From Candidimonas sp. SYP-B2681 (lineage in GTDB: Bacteria; Pseudomonadota; Gammaproteobacteria; Burkholderiales; Burkholderiaceae_B), in contig NZ_RYDV01000002.1 in NCBI RefSeq assembly GCF_003971065.1, positions 1-64,000 on the forward strand: a DNA stretch of 64,000 nt, written 5' to 3'. Positions within the stretch are counted from its first letter, which is position 1. The number at the start of each line of letters is the position of its first letter. Made by a program: the position numbers and the translations under genes. Below are positions 38,064-47,714 of the stretch, piece by piece. Below the pieces are notes generated by a model. That model made no database searches and had not been told where the DNA came from. It saw only the letters and a program-made list of their open reading frames with translations.

Positions 38064-39056
38064 ATGTCGTCACAAGGTTTTTTAAAACCACGTTCTATCG
38101 AAGTCGTGCCAGTTGGGAAGAATCACGCCCGAGTCGTGATGGAACCATTCGAGCGCGGCTACGGCCACACATTGGGTAACGCGCTGCGTCGCATTCTGCT
38201 GTCATCCATGGCAGGTTATGCACCCACCGAAGTCCAAATGACAGGTGTTGTTCACGAATATTCCACGATTGCCGGCGTGCGCGAAGACGTCGTCGATATC
38301 TTGCTGAATTTGAAGGGCGTGGTCTTCAAGTTGCATAACCGCGAAGAAGTTACGCTGGTATTGCGCAAACAAGGTCAGGGCGTCGTTCTGGCAAGCGACA
38401 TCGAACTTCCTCACGACGTCGAAATCATCAATCCCGATCACGTTATTGCAACGCTGACCGAAGCCGGCAAACTTGAAATGCAAATCAAGGTTGAGCAAGG
38501 CCGAGGCTATGTGCCAGGTAACGTCCGTGCTTTGGTTGACGATCGCACGCACACGATCGGCCGCATTGTGCTTGACGCTTCGTACAGTCCTGTACGCCGT
38601 GTCAGCTATTCGGTCGAAAGCGCACGTGTCGAACAGCGTACCGATCTGGACAAGCTGGTTCTCGATATCCAGACGAATGGCGTCGTTTCGCCAGAAGAAG
38701 CGGTGCGCCAGTCGGCTCGCATCCTTATGGATCAGATTTCGGTCTTTGCCGCTCTGGAAGGTGCTGGCGATTACGCCGACAATCTCCAGTCTCGTGCCAA
38801 TCCACCGCAAATCGACCCCGTATTGTTGCGTCCGGTCGACGATCTGGAACTGACGGTTCGTTCCGCCAACTGCCTGAAAGCCGAAAATATCTATTACATC
38901 GGCGACCTGATTCAGCGCACCGAAAACGAATTGCTCAAGACCCCTAATCTGGGCCGCAAATCCTTGAATGAAATCAAGGAAGTTCTTGCCGCACGTGGTT
39001 TGACCTTGGGTATGAAGCTTGAAAACTGGCCGCCAGTTGGCCTTGAGCGCCCCTAA
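38064..39056 (+). CDS. rpoA: DNA-directed RNA polymerase subunit alpha
   Basis: The 330-residue product has the N-terminal assembly domain (about 1-235, with the conserved [19 protein letters not shown]) and the C-terminal domain (about 250-330) with [19 protein letters not shown] and [17 protein letters not shown]. The latter binds UP elements and activators. AAAGGAA precedes the ATG. Confidence 0.98.
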   Translation: MSSQGFLKPRSIEVVPVGKNHARVVMEPFERGYGHTLGNALRRILLSSMAGYAPTEVQMTGVVHEYSTIAGVREDVVDILLNLKGVVFKLHNREEVTLVLRKQGQGVVLASDIELPHDVEIINPDHVIATLTEAGKLEMQIKVEQGRGYVPGNVRALVDDRTHTIGRIVLDASYSPVRRVSYSVESARVEQRTDLDKLVLDIQTNGVVSPEEAVRQSARILMDQISVFAALEGAGDYADNLQSRANPPQIDPVLLRPVDDLELTVRSANCLKAENIYYIGDLIQRTENELLKTPNLGRKSLNEIKEVLAARGLTLGMKLENWPPVGLERP

Positions 39057-39064
39057 GTAGTACA

Positions 39065-39090
39065 CCGGATCCGCTTTTGGGCGGGTCCGG
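39065..39090 (+). other. Hairpin between rpoA and rplQ
   Basis: CCGGATCCGC pairs with GCGGGTCCGG (one T-G pair) around TTTTGG. No T run follows. Like the rpsD-rpoA hairpin, it may tune the relative amount of the distal gene rplQ. Confidence 0.55.
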
Positions 39091-39215
39091 TACTGTTACA
39101 AGGACTCGGGCACAAATGTGTTAAAGTCCTGCCCGCACCCGGCCCGCAGCATTGCTGATAGAAGAGCCGGTTAACCAACGGTATTGTCCGTTAATTAGAT
39201 TCATAGGAAATTATC

Positions 39216-39599
39216 ATGCGTCACCGTAGTGGATTGCGTAAATTAAATCGCACCAGCAGTCACCGTTTAGCTATGTTCCGCAACATGGCTGTTTCGTTGC
39301 TTACTCACGAAGCCATCAAGACCACCTTGCCTAAAGCCAAGGAACTGCGTCGCGTCGTCGAGCCGCTCATCACATTGGGTAAAGAGCCTACATTGGCTAA
39401 CAAGCGCCTGGCGTTTGCCCGTCTGCGTGACCGCGATGCCGTCGTCAAGCTTTTCGCCGAAATCGGCCCACGCTACAAAGAGCGTAACGGTGGTTACACT
39501 CGTGTCCTGAAAATGGGTTTCCGCCAGGGCGATAACGCTCCTATGGCTTTCATGGAACTGGTTGACCGTCCTGAAGTCGAAGAAGCCGCCGCCGAATAA
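39216..39599 (+). CDS. rplQ: 50S ribosomal protein L17
   Basis: The 127-residue product is L17, near the tunnel exit. It starts [20 protein letters not shown] and includes [19 protein letters not shown]. It is the last gene of the alpha operon and is followed by a strong terminator. Confidence 0.98.
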   Translation: MRHRSGLRKLNRTSSHRLAMFRNMAVSLLTHEAIKTTLPKAKELRRVVEPLITLGKEPTLANKRLAFARLRDRDAVVKLFAEIGPRYKERNGGYTRVLKMGFRQGDNAPMAFMELVDRPEVEEAAAE

Positions 39600-39626
39600 G
39601 CGCCGCTACTCTGCAGTACTAAAAAC

Positions 39627-39648
39627 CGGGCTTTCGAGCCCGTTTTTT
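39627..39648 (+). terminator. Intrinsic terminator of the ribosomal cluster
   Basis: CGGGCT (39627-39632), tetraloop TTCG, and AGCCCG (39637-39642) are followed by six T. The stable UUCG-type loop and T run make this a confident Rho-independent terminator 27 bases after rplQ. Confidence 0.93.
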
Positions 39649-39690
39649 ATGGGTAGAATAGGTCGTTCCCCATGACCTTCAGGACCCGCC

Positions 39691-40119
39691 GTGAACTCCG
39701 ACACGTCATACGACACCCCAGCCAGCCCAAGCCCGATCAGCAGCGCGCCTCATACCGAAGCCACTGGTCAGCGCAGTGCACTCGTACCCGCCAACGACGT
39801 TGTTGTTATCCTTAGCAATGCGCCCGACATGTTGCTAGCCAAGCGCATTGCTCATGTGCTGGTCGAAGAGCATTTGGCCGCCTGTGTGAACCTTGGCACG
39901 GCAGGATTGTCCATGTATATGTGGGAAGGCACGCTCGAAGGTACGGAAGAGATCCCGTTAACCATGAAAACCACGTCTGAAAGAGCGCCAGCGCTCGTTG
40001 CGCGGTTATTGCAGCTACACCCTTACGAGGTTCCGGAAGTGCTTGTGTTGCCTGTTTCAGGCGGTTCAACAAGCTATCTGGATTGGGTACGTAGTCAAAC
40101 GCTGCAGCAACGCCCCTGA
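39691..40119 (+). CDS. cutA: Divalent cation tolerance protein CutA
   Basis: The 142-residue product is a trimeric, ferredoxin-like CutA protein linked to copper tolerance. It contains VVVILSNAPDMLLAKRIAHV, HLAACVNL and HPYEVPEVLVLPV, which are the family hallmarks. The start is GTG at 39691. The N-terminal 35 residues are an unusual Ser/Pro/Thr-rich extension before the fold. A start further in is possible but no good ATG exists there. It precedes dsbD, as in many Proteobacteria. Confidence 0.9.
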   Translation: MNSDTSYDTPASPSPISSAPHTEATGQRSALVPANDVVVILSNAPDMLLAKRIAHVLVEEHLAACVNLGTAGLSMYMWEGTLEGTEEIPLTMKTTSERAPALVARLLQLHPYEVPEVLVLPVSGGSTSYLDWVRSQTLQQRP

Positions 40120-40164
40120 TATGAACACATAAGGCGCAAAGCGCTCAAGCAAGAGGAAGTTTCA

Positions 40165-42183
40165 ATGTTGTATAGGGCGCTGGAAAACAGGGCAACGCAA
40201 ACACCGAAGAACAGTTGCCCCCCCATCGGCGCAACAGTGCGAATGACTCCCGATTTCCGCACGCTGCGCTTGCTGTGGGCGTTATGCGCGTTGGTGATGC
40301 TCGCAATGTCATTGCTGCCTGCCAGCGCGGCCCGGGCCGAGGAGGAGTTCCTCGATCCAGAAAAAGCATTTGTTTTCTCTGCGGCTACGGTAACGCCGAC
40401 GGCGCTTGATGTGCACTTCAAGATTGCGCCCAAATACTACATGTATCGCGAGCGTTTCGAATTTACGGTCGACCCCGACTCCACGCCCAGCGTTCTGGGT
40501 AAGCCGGTGTTTCCTGACGGCCTGGTCAAATACGATCCGACGTTCGAAAAAGACCTCGAGGTCTACTACGAACAGGTCACGGTGCGTGTACCTCTGACCG
40601 CGAGCGCAGGCCAAGCCTTGATTATGGGGATTACGAGTCAGGGATGTGCCGATGCCGGCCTGTGCTACCCGCCCATGACCACCCATATCACCCTCGCGCC
40701 GGTCGAGGGTGGTTATCAGGCGACAGGTGCAGGGGTTGTAGACAGCGTGCCCGCCGCGGTATCGCAGGCGGCTCTGACAGCCGGTCAGGTCAGTTCCAAT
40801 CGCGCTGCCGACAACGCAGCGGGGATTGCGGGCGCATTGAAGCTGAACGATACGGGCTTTGCCGCTTATCTGGCTGCGGCCGGATGGATGGAAGTCATAG
40901 GCTTGTGCCTGTTGCTTGGCTTGCTGTTGTCCTTTACTCCTTGCGTGCTGCCGATGGTGCCGATCCTGCTTGCCATCGTGGCGGGCGACGCGGGCAAGAG
41001 GGGCGAAATCTCGCGGTGGCGAGGTTTGTCGTTGGCTGCCGTTTTCGTTCTGGGCATGTCTCTGGTGTATACCGCGTTGGGCGTAGCCGCCGGCCTCATC
41101 GGGGCCAGCCTGGCGGTATGGCTGCAGACGCCGTGGGTGCTGACCATATTTGCCGTGTTGCTTGGCGTGCTGGCGCTGGCAATGTTTGATGTCTTCACGC
41201 TTCAGGCACCCGTCGGTATGCAAACTGCGCTCAATGCACGTTTGTCGCGGATACCCGGCGGACGATACGGCGGTGTCTTTGCCATGGGTATGCTCTCCGC
41301 CCTGATTGTCGGGCCCTGTGTCGCCGCACCATTGGCCGGTGTGCTTCTGTTCATTTCACAGACCGGCGACTTGGTGCTCGGTGGCACGGCGCTTTTCGCG
41401 ATGGCGTGGGGCGAGGGGCTGTTGCTCTTGGCGGTGGGCGCATCGTCAGGGGCCTTCCTGCCAAAGACGGGAGCATGGATGAACGGCGTCAAGCGCCTGT
41501 TTGGGATCCTGCTGTTAGCGACAGCGTGGTGGATGATGAATTCCATCCTGCCCGCATGGGTGATGATGCTGGGCTGGGCTTTCCTGGCTTTGTGGAGCGC
41601 CGTGATGCTGGGGGCATTCGATGCCATGCCATCTGGCGCAGGTACGGGGCGCTTGTTCAATAAGTCGCTGGGCCTTTTTATGGCGCTTCTGGCGGTGATC
41701 GTGGTGGTGGGCGTGTCTGCCGGTGGCCGGGATTTATTCCGTCCCTTGGCGCCACTGACTGCACCCGCCGTGGTGGCGGGTGGCGGTTCGGGGCCGGCAT
41801 TGAGTCAAGCCGCGGTTAAACAACAGTTTACGCAGGTGTCTTCGGTTGCCGAGCTGGATGAACTGCTCGCCAACGCCGACCGGCCCGTCATGCTGGATTT
41901 TTACGCTGACTGGTGTGTGTCATGTATCGAGATGGAGAGGTTCACGTTCAGTGATCCCGACGTGGCAAGACAGATGTCAGGGCTGCTGTTAGTTCAGGCC
42001 GACGTCACCAGGAACAACGCTGACGACCGCGCTTTGCTTAAGCGCTTCCAACTGTTCGGACCGCCAGGAATTATCTTCTTTGATGCCGAAGGTAAACAGC
42101 TGGCTGATGACGCCAGGGTAATAGGGTTCAAGAACGCTCGTGATTTCGGGGCGGTGCTGGACCGAGTCTTAGCGGCATCGTAG
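40165..42183 (+). CDS. dsbD: Thiol:disulfide interchange protein DsbD
   Basis: DsbD moves electrons from cytoplasmic thioredoxin to periplasmic substrates. All three parts are present: the N-terminal domain with the Cys161/Cys167 pair (SQGCADAGLCYPPM), the eight-helix membrane core with SFTPCVLPMVP and GPCVAAPLA, and the C-terminal thioredoxin domain with DWCVSC (Cys584/Cys587). AGGAAG precedes ATG 40165, giving 672 residues and a long (about 35-residue) region before the signal helix. ATG 40243 would give a conventional signal peptide but lacks a ribosome-binding site. It likely supports cytochrome c maturation encoded nearby. Confidence 0.93.
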   Translation: MLYRALENRATQTPKNSCPPIGATVRMTPDFRTLRLLWALCALVMLAMSLLPASAARAEEEFLDPEKAFVFSAATVTPTALDVHFKIAPKYYMYRERFEFTVDPDSTPSVLGKPVFPDGLVKYDPTFEKDLEVYYEQVTVRVPLTASAGQALIMGITSQGCADAGLCYPPMTTHITLAPVEGGYQATGAGVVDSVPAAVSQAALTAGQVSSNRAADNAAGIAGALKLNDTGFAAYLAAAGWMEVIGLCLLLGLLLSFTPCVLPMVPILLAIVAGDAGKRGEISRWRGLSLAAVFVLGMSLVYTALGVAAGLIGASLAVWLQTPWVLTIFAVLLGVLALAMFDVFTLQAPVGMQTALNARLSRIPGGRYGGVFAMGMLSALIVGPCVAAPLAGVLLFISQTGDLVLGGTALFAMAWGEGLLLLAVGASSGAFLPKTGAWMNGVKRLFGILLLATAWWMMNSILPAWVMMLGWAFLALWSAVMLGAFDAMPSGAGTGRLFNKSLGLFMALLAVIVVVGVSAGGRDLFRPLAPLTAPAVVAGGGSGPALSQAAVKQQFTQVSSVAELDELLANADRPVMLDFYADWCVSCIEMERFTFSDPDVARQMSGLLLVQADVTRNNADDRALLKRFQLFGPPGIIFFDAEGKQLADDARVIGFKNARDFGAVLDRVLAAS

Positions 42184-42295
42184 CGATCATTCGATAGTCG
42201 GACTACTTCGAACTGGATCCCGCCTTTTACTTGTTCGATTGCCGACTCAAGTTTCTTGTTCAGTCATTGCGGGACTTTGGGGTTTCTAATGGCGC

Positions 42296-42453
42296 GGGCG
42301 AGCTGCGGTGGATGAGCTTACGGGGCGCGTGACTGGTTCGGCGCCCTGAGCGCCGAACGCCACTTGCCTTGCTCGTCCGCCCATTCGGGCTCCCTTCGCG
42401 TACGGCCCGCTCAGCCCCGGACGCCCCTGCAGCCGACCCACCGCAGCTCACCC
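42296..42453 (-). repeat. Palindromic structured repeat, copy A
   Basis: The outer stem pairs 42296-42311 with 42438-42453 (16 positions, one C-A mismatch on the plus strand that becomes G-U as minus-strand RNA). Inside are a 37-base core (42366-42402) identical in reverse complement to copy B, with a small GCCC/GGGC hairpin, and a strong hairpin GTTCGGCGC...GCGCCGAAC (42336-42358 by plus coordinates). The outer stem is unrelated in sequence to that of copy B. The orientation is set to minus because the conserved core and wobble pairs agree on that strand. Confidence 0.8.
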
Positions 42454-42547
42454 ACTGCGATATAGAGTCTCGCACCGCCTCAGGGCCGGTCTGCGTTCTT
42501 GGCGTTCTTATGCAGCCTTGTTGGTACACAGAAGACGTTGCGTGGCC

Positions 42548-42584
42548 GTCTAAAGAGCGATCCCCTGCGGATCGCCCTTTAGAC
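42548..42584 (-). repeat. Perfectly pairing 16-base hairpin near copy A
   Basis: GTCTAAAGAGCGATCC (42548-42563) and GGATCGCCCTTTAGAC (42569-42584) flank the loop CCTGC. The only mismatch on the plus strand (A-C) is a U-G pair on the minus strand, so all 16 positions can pair in a leftward transcript. There is no T run, so it is not a standard terminator. Confidence 0.7.
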
Positions 42585-42858
42585 ATTCAAGCAGATATCG
42601 GGAGAGACCTCCAATAAAAGTACATCCGATGGCGTATCCGAGAATGACTTTTTCGAGCGTGGCCAGCAATTACATCCGAGACATCCGAGGAGCTAACGGA
42701 CTGCCGCAATCCAGGATCCGATGCTCAAGCGGCCCGGCAGGCGGGCCGCGCCGGGCGAGCCTGGTAGCTATTCCTCTTGGACGGGCTTCACCGCTAGAAG
42801 GCCAAGCACTTCAATCGTCACAGTGTTGCTACGCATCATTCAATCTGCAGTTGGTGGG

Positions 42859-43004
42859 GGTGGGGGTGAAGGGTGACGAGCCCTTCGGGGTCGAGCAAGC
42901 CATACGCGAAGGGAGCCCGAATGGGCGGACGAGCAAGGCGATGCGGTGTTCGGCGCGCAGGGCGCCGAACCGGCACCGCGGGCTCGTCACCCTTCACCCC
43001 CACC
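42859..43004 (+). repeat. Palindromic structured repeat, copy B
   Basis: A perfect 25-base outer stem pairs 42859-42883 with 42980-43004 (GGTGGGGGTGAAGGGTGACG... with its complement). The interior carries the 37-base core (42903-42939) shared exactly with copy A and the inner hairpin TTCGGCGC/GCGCCGAA, extended by GCGGTG/CACCGC. Copy B ends 68 bases from the hemB stop codon, in opposite orientation to copy A. Confidence 0.8.
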
Positions 43005-43072
43005 TCCATCGACGTGTATAGAAAACGAACCAGCAATCTATAAAACTACCAGTGCCGTCCAAACTCAAAAAA

Positions 43073-44709
<1,637 letters not shown>

Positions 44710-44746
44710 AGGAAATACCTAGAACGGTTTAATTTAAACGCTATTG

Positions 44747-44752
44747 TATAAT
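44747..44752 (+). promoter_or_regulatory. Candidate -10 box for the cytochrome c4 gene
   Basis: A perfect TATAAT lies in the 155-base divergent region between engB and the cytochrome c4 gene. The matching -35 region is weak (ACGGTT at 17-base spacing). The same A+T-rich patch may serve engB on the other strand. Confidence 0.35.
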
Positions 44753-44864
44753 CGCACGTTTGAAACAGTTGCGTCATTTTCCTTAAGGCTTGCTTTAAGT
44801 GAAGATGACATTGTCATGGTGGTGTCTATGACACCCTGATCGAATAGCGATCGTCGAGGTCTTC

Positions 44865-45563
44865 ATGAAGCGTATGCTTTCCAGAATGGTAGTTGCCAGC
44901 GGCTTGCTGCTGGGGTCTTCCGTAGTTTCCATTGCTTATGCCGCCGATATAGCGGTTGCCAAGCCCGATGCCGCCAAAGGCGAACAGCTTTATGCCAACG
45001 GCGATGCCGCCCGGGGCATATTGGCCTGTGCCAGCTGCCACGGTGCAGCCGGCAATAGCACTATCCCGGCGAATCCGAATCTTGCCAGTCAGCCACATGA
45101 GTATCTGGTCAAGCAATTGAACGATTTCAAGTCCAAAGACGGCAAGCCGGCAGCGCGCCGCGGCGCGGGCGGTGCCGATTCGGTCATGACTACCTTCGCA
45201 GCGCCGCTGACTCCAGCCGATATGCAAAACATTGCGTATTACCTGACGCAGCAGCCACTCGACCCCAAGACCGCTGCTACAGCAAGCAAAGAAGCCACAA
45301 TGGAACGCGGCCAGCATATCTGGCGAGGTGGCTTGCCCGATCGCAAGGTGCCAGCCTGTGCTGGTTGCCATTCGCCTAACGGCGCCGGCGTACCGGGTCA
45401 GTATCCCCGTCTGGCTGGGCAGCATCCGTCGTATATCGCCGACCAGCTCAAGCTTTTCCGTAGCGGCGATCGTGCCAACAGCGAGCCCATGCACGCAATT
45501 GGCGACCGTATGTCCGATTCGGATATCGCTGCCGTAGCAGATTACGCGGCAGGTCTGCGTTAA
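44865..45563 (+). CDS. Di-haem cytochrome c4
   Basis: The 232-residue periplasmic protein has a signal peptide ending at IAYAAD and two class I haem sites, CASCH (Cys55-His59) and CAGCH in the second half, each followed by its own cytochrome fold with a PxL/TPADMQNIAYYL-type axial Met region. Length and duplication fit cytochrome c4, an electron carrier to terminal oxidases. GAGGT lies before the ATG. The haem-attachment genes resB and ccsA follow directly. Confidence 0.93.
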   Translation: MKRMLSRMVVASGLLLGSSVVSIAYAADIAVAKPDAAKGEQLYANGDAARGILACASCHGAAGNSTIPANPNLASQPHEYLVKQLNDFKSKDGKPAARRGAGGADSVMTTFAAPLTPADMQNIAYYLTQQPLDPKTAATASKEATMERGQHIWRGGLPDRKVPACAGCHSPNGAGVPGQYPRLAGQHPSYIADQLKLFRSGDRANSEPMHAIGDRMSDSDIAAVADYAAGLR

Positions 45564-45611
45564 TCTGGCATAGCGCTGCGGAACAATCTCCGCACGGTCT
45601 TGTCTAAAACA

Positions 45612-45644
45612 GGGGAGGCTATTTTTGGCGTCCCCTTTTTTTTT
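45612..45644 (+). terminator. Intrinsic terminator between cytochrome c4 and resB
   Basis: GGGGAGGC (45612-45619) pairs, with one mismatch, to GGCGTCCCC (about 45627-45635), followed by nine T (45636-45644). It ends 12 bases before the chosen resB start, so resB needs either read-through or its own start of transcription here. Confidence 0.85.
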
Positions 45645-45656
45645 GAAGTTTGCCTT

Positions 45657-47702
45657 GTGAAACCCTCCCATTCCGCGCGCCGAGTCGACGCAGACGTCAT
45701 CGAACTCTTGGGTTCGATGCGGTTTGCAGTTAGTCTGCTAATGTTCATTTGCGTGGCTAGCCTGATCGGTACGGTGCTGCAGCAAAACCAGCCTGCCAGT
45801 AATTACATCGATAAGTTCGGGCCTTTCTGGTTTTCCATCTTCGATAAATTTTCCATCTGGCATATCTATAACAGCTGGTGGTTTCTGTTGATCATGACGT
45901 TTCTGGTGGTTTCCACCACGATATGTCTGGTTCGCAATGCTCCAAAAATGGTCCGCGACGCGCGATCTTTTCGTGAATATATACGGGGCAGCAGCCTGCG
46001 TTCGTTTCATCACCGGGTCGAAACCACAACCACTGCGACTCCCGCCGAAAGTCTGTCGCGGATTCAGCAATGGCTAAATTCACAGGGTTATAAATACAAG
46101 CTGCGCCAGGATGGCGAAAGCGTGTTGCTGGCGGCCAAGAAAGGCAGTGCCAACCGGATGGGATATATTTTCGCGCATGCCGCGATCGTGGTCATTTGCG
46201 TAGGTGGCTTGCTCGATAGCGAGTTGCCGGTCCGGCTGCAAGTATGGCTTGGTGGGAAAGTACCTATCACGGAAAACATGTTGATCTCTCAGGTTCCGGA
46301 ATCTGGACGCCTGTCGCCGGCCAATCCCAGCTTTCGCGCCAACATGATGGTGCCCGAAGGGTCTCAGACAAGCAGCGGCGTCATCAGTGTCGACAACGGA
46401 GTGCTGGTGCAGCCCTTGCCCTTCAGCCTGAAACTGAATAAGTTTCTGGTGGACTACTATTCCACAGGAATGCCAAGCAGCTTCAAGAGCGAAGTCGAAG
46501 TCACCGACCCGGACACTGGAAAAACTTTCAGCCAGACGATCGAAGTCAATGAACCGCTGCGTTACAAAGGCGTGACCGTTTATCAATCCAGTTTTGAAGA
46601 TGGTGGCAGCAAGCTTGAACTCGTCGGCTACCCATTGGTCGGCGCCGGTAATCAGGCGTTCGATATTAACGCTGCCGTGGGTAAACCCACAGAAGTCACG
46701 GTCAATAGCGGTGCGCAACAAGTGCCCCTGGCGATCGATTTTTCGGGCTTGCGGGTTATCAACGTAGAGAACCTGACGGGCGACGAGCCACCTCAGCCCA
46801 AAGCGGTCATGGATCATGTCGCTTCGGTCACGGGCAGTGCCGCCGGCGCCAAGAACGCGAACTTGAAAAATGTTGGTCCCAGCGTTCAGTACAAGATCGT
46901 CGGCAGCGATGGCCAGGCGCACGAGTACACCAACTACATGCTACCGCTCATGCTTGATGGCAGTTCAGTGTTTCTTGCTGGAGTCCGTGACACCGCAACG
47001 CAACCTTACCGGTATATCAGGATTCCTGCCGATTCCGATCAGTCGGTGAAAGAATTCATGGATTTGCGCGCGGCATTGGCGAATCCGGCTTTGGTCAACG
47101 AGGCAGCGACGCGCTTTGCAGCCAAGAATACGAATACTCAGATGCAGCAGCCCTTGTTGCAGAAGGCTGCCGCAGGAGCCCTTGAAACATTTTCCAGAGC
47201 CGGTTTCAACGGCATCATCGACAGAGTACCCGAACCGGATCGCGAGAAAGTCCTGGGCTTCGCGGTACCGATGATCCAGCTGTCGCTGGTCGAGCTGCGT
47301 GACGTCGTGCGCGAGCAGGCCGGCAAGCCGACAGTGGTTCGTGACGGCGAAGCAGGACAGGAAGCCGATAGATGGGTCCAGATGTCCTTGCTGGCCTTGG
47401 CCAACCTGCCCGATTACCCCTCGCCCATATTCATGACACTGAAAAACTTCGAACAGGTGGAAGCCAGTGTGTTCCAGGTGGCTCGCAGTCCTGGCAAGAA
47501 TACGGTTTACATGGGCTGCCTGTTCCTGATCATAGGTGTATTCTCTATGTTCTATATTCGCGATCGGCGGATCTGGGTCTGGATCAAACCTCACCACCAA
47601 GGCAGTGAATTGCTTGCAGCAATGACTTCACAGCGGCGCACTCTGGATTTCAATCACGAGTTCGATCGCTTTAAAGAGGCGTTCAAACGCCTCGCTACGT
47701 AA
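45657..47702 (+). CDS. resB: Cytochrome c maturation protein ResB (CcsB1)
   Basis: The protein (about 681 residues) is half of the System II haem export and ligation machine. It has membrane helices at about 15-40, 65-90 and 165-185, a large periplasmic domain, and a last helix near the C-terminus (KNTVYMGCLFLIIGVFSMFY). The frame opens at TTG 45600, but that lies upstream of a terminator hairpin, so GTG 45657 (KPSHSARRVDADVIELLGSM) is the better start although its ribosome-binding site is poor. It is followed by ccsA after 12 bases. Confidence 0.9.
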   Translation: MKPSHSARRVDADVIELLGSMRFAVSLLMFICVASLIGTVLQQNQPASNYIDKFGPFWFSIFDKFSIWHIYNSWWFLLIMTFLVVSTTICLVRNAPKMVRDARSFREYIRGSSLRSFHHRVETTTTATPAESLSRIQQWLNSQGYKYKLRQDGESVLLAAKKGSANRMGYIFAHAAIVVICVGGLLDSELPVRLQVWLGGKVPITENMLISQVPESGRLSPANPSFRANMMVPEGSQTSSGVISVDNGVLVQPLPFSLKLNKFLVDYYSTGMPSSFKSEVEVTDPDTGKTFSQTIEVNEPLRYKGVTVYQSSFEDGGSKLELVGYPLVGAGNQAFDINAAVGKPTEVTVNSGAQQVPLAIDFSGLRVINVENLTGDEPPQPKAVMDHVASVTGSAAGAKNANLKNVGPSVQYKIVGSDGQAHEYTNYMLPLMLDGSSVFLAGVRDTATQPYRYIRIPADSDQSVKEFMDLRAALANPALVNEAATRFAAKNTNTQMQQPLLQKAAAGALETFSRAGFNGIIDRVPEPDREKVLGFAVPMIQLSLVELRDVVREQAGKPTVVRDGEAGQEADRWVQMSLLALANLPDYPSPIFMTLKNFEQVEASVFQVARSPGKNTVYMGCLFLIIGVFSMFYIRDRRIWVWIKPHHQGSELLAAMTSQRRTLDFNHEFDRFKEAFKRLAT

Positions 47703-47714
47703 CGAGGCACCCTT

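Larger units (their letters stand above)
42184..43072. other. 890-base gene-free gap with two palindromic elements and further hairpins
   Basis: No credible gene lies between dsbD and hemB. Open frames here give low-complexity Arg/Ser/Pro products and are explained by the repeated element. The gap contains inverted copies of a large palindromic repeat (42296-42453 and 42859-43004), a separate 37-base hairpin (42548-42584), a GC-rich hairpin GCGGCCCG/CGGGCCGC (about 42729-42750) and a 9-base tandem repeat ACATCCGAG (42672-42689). Confidence 0.7.

Noticed and set aside
42260-43021. Open frames of 60-130 codons in the dsbD-hemB gap
   Set aside because: They have no ribosome-binding site, give Arg/Ser/Pro-rich sequence, lie on both strands at once and coincide with the palindromic repeat.
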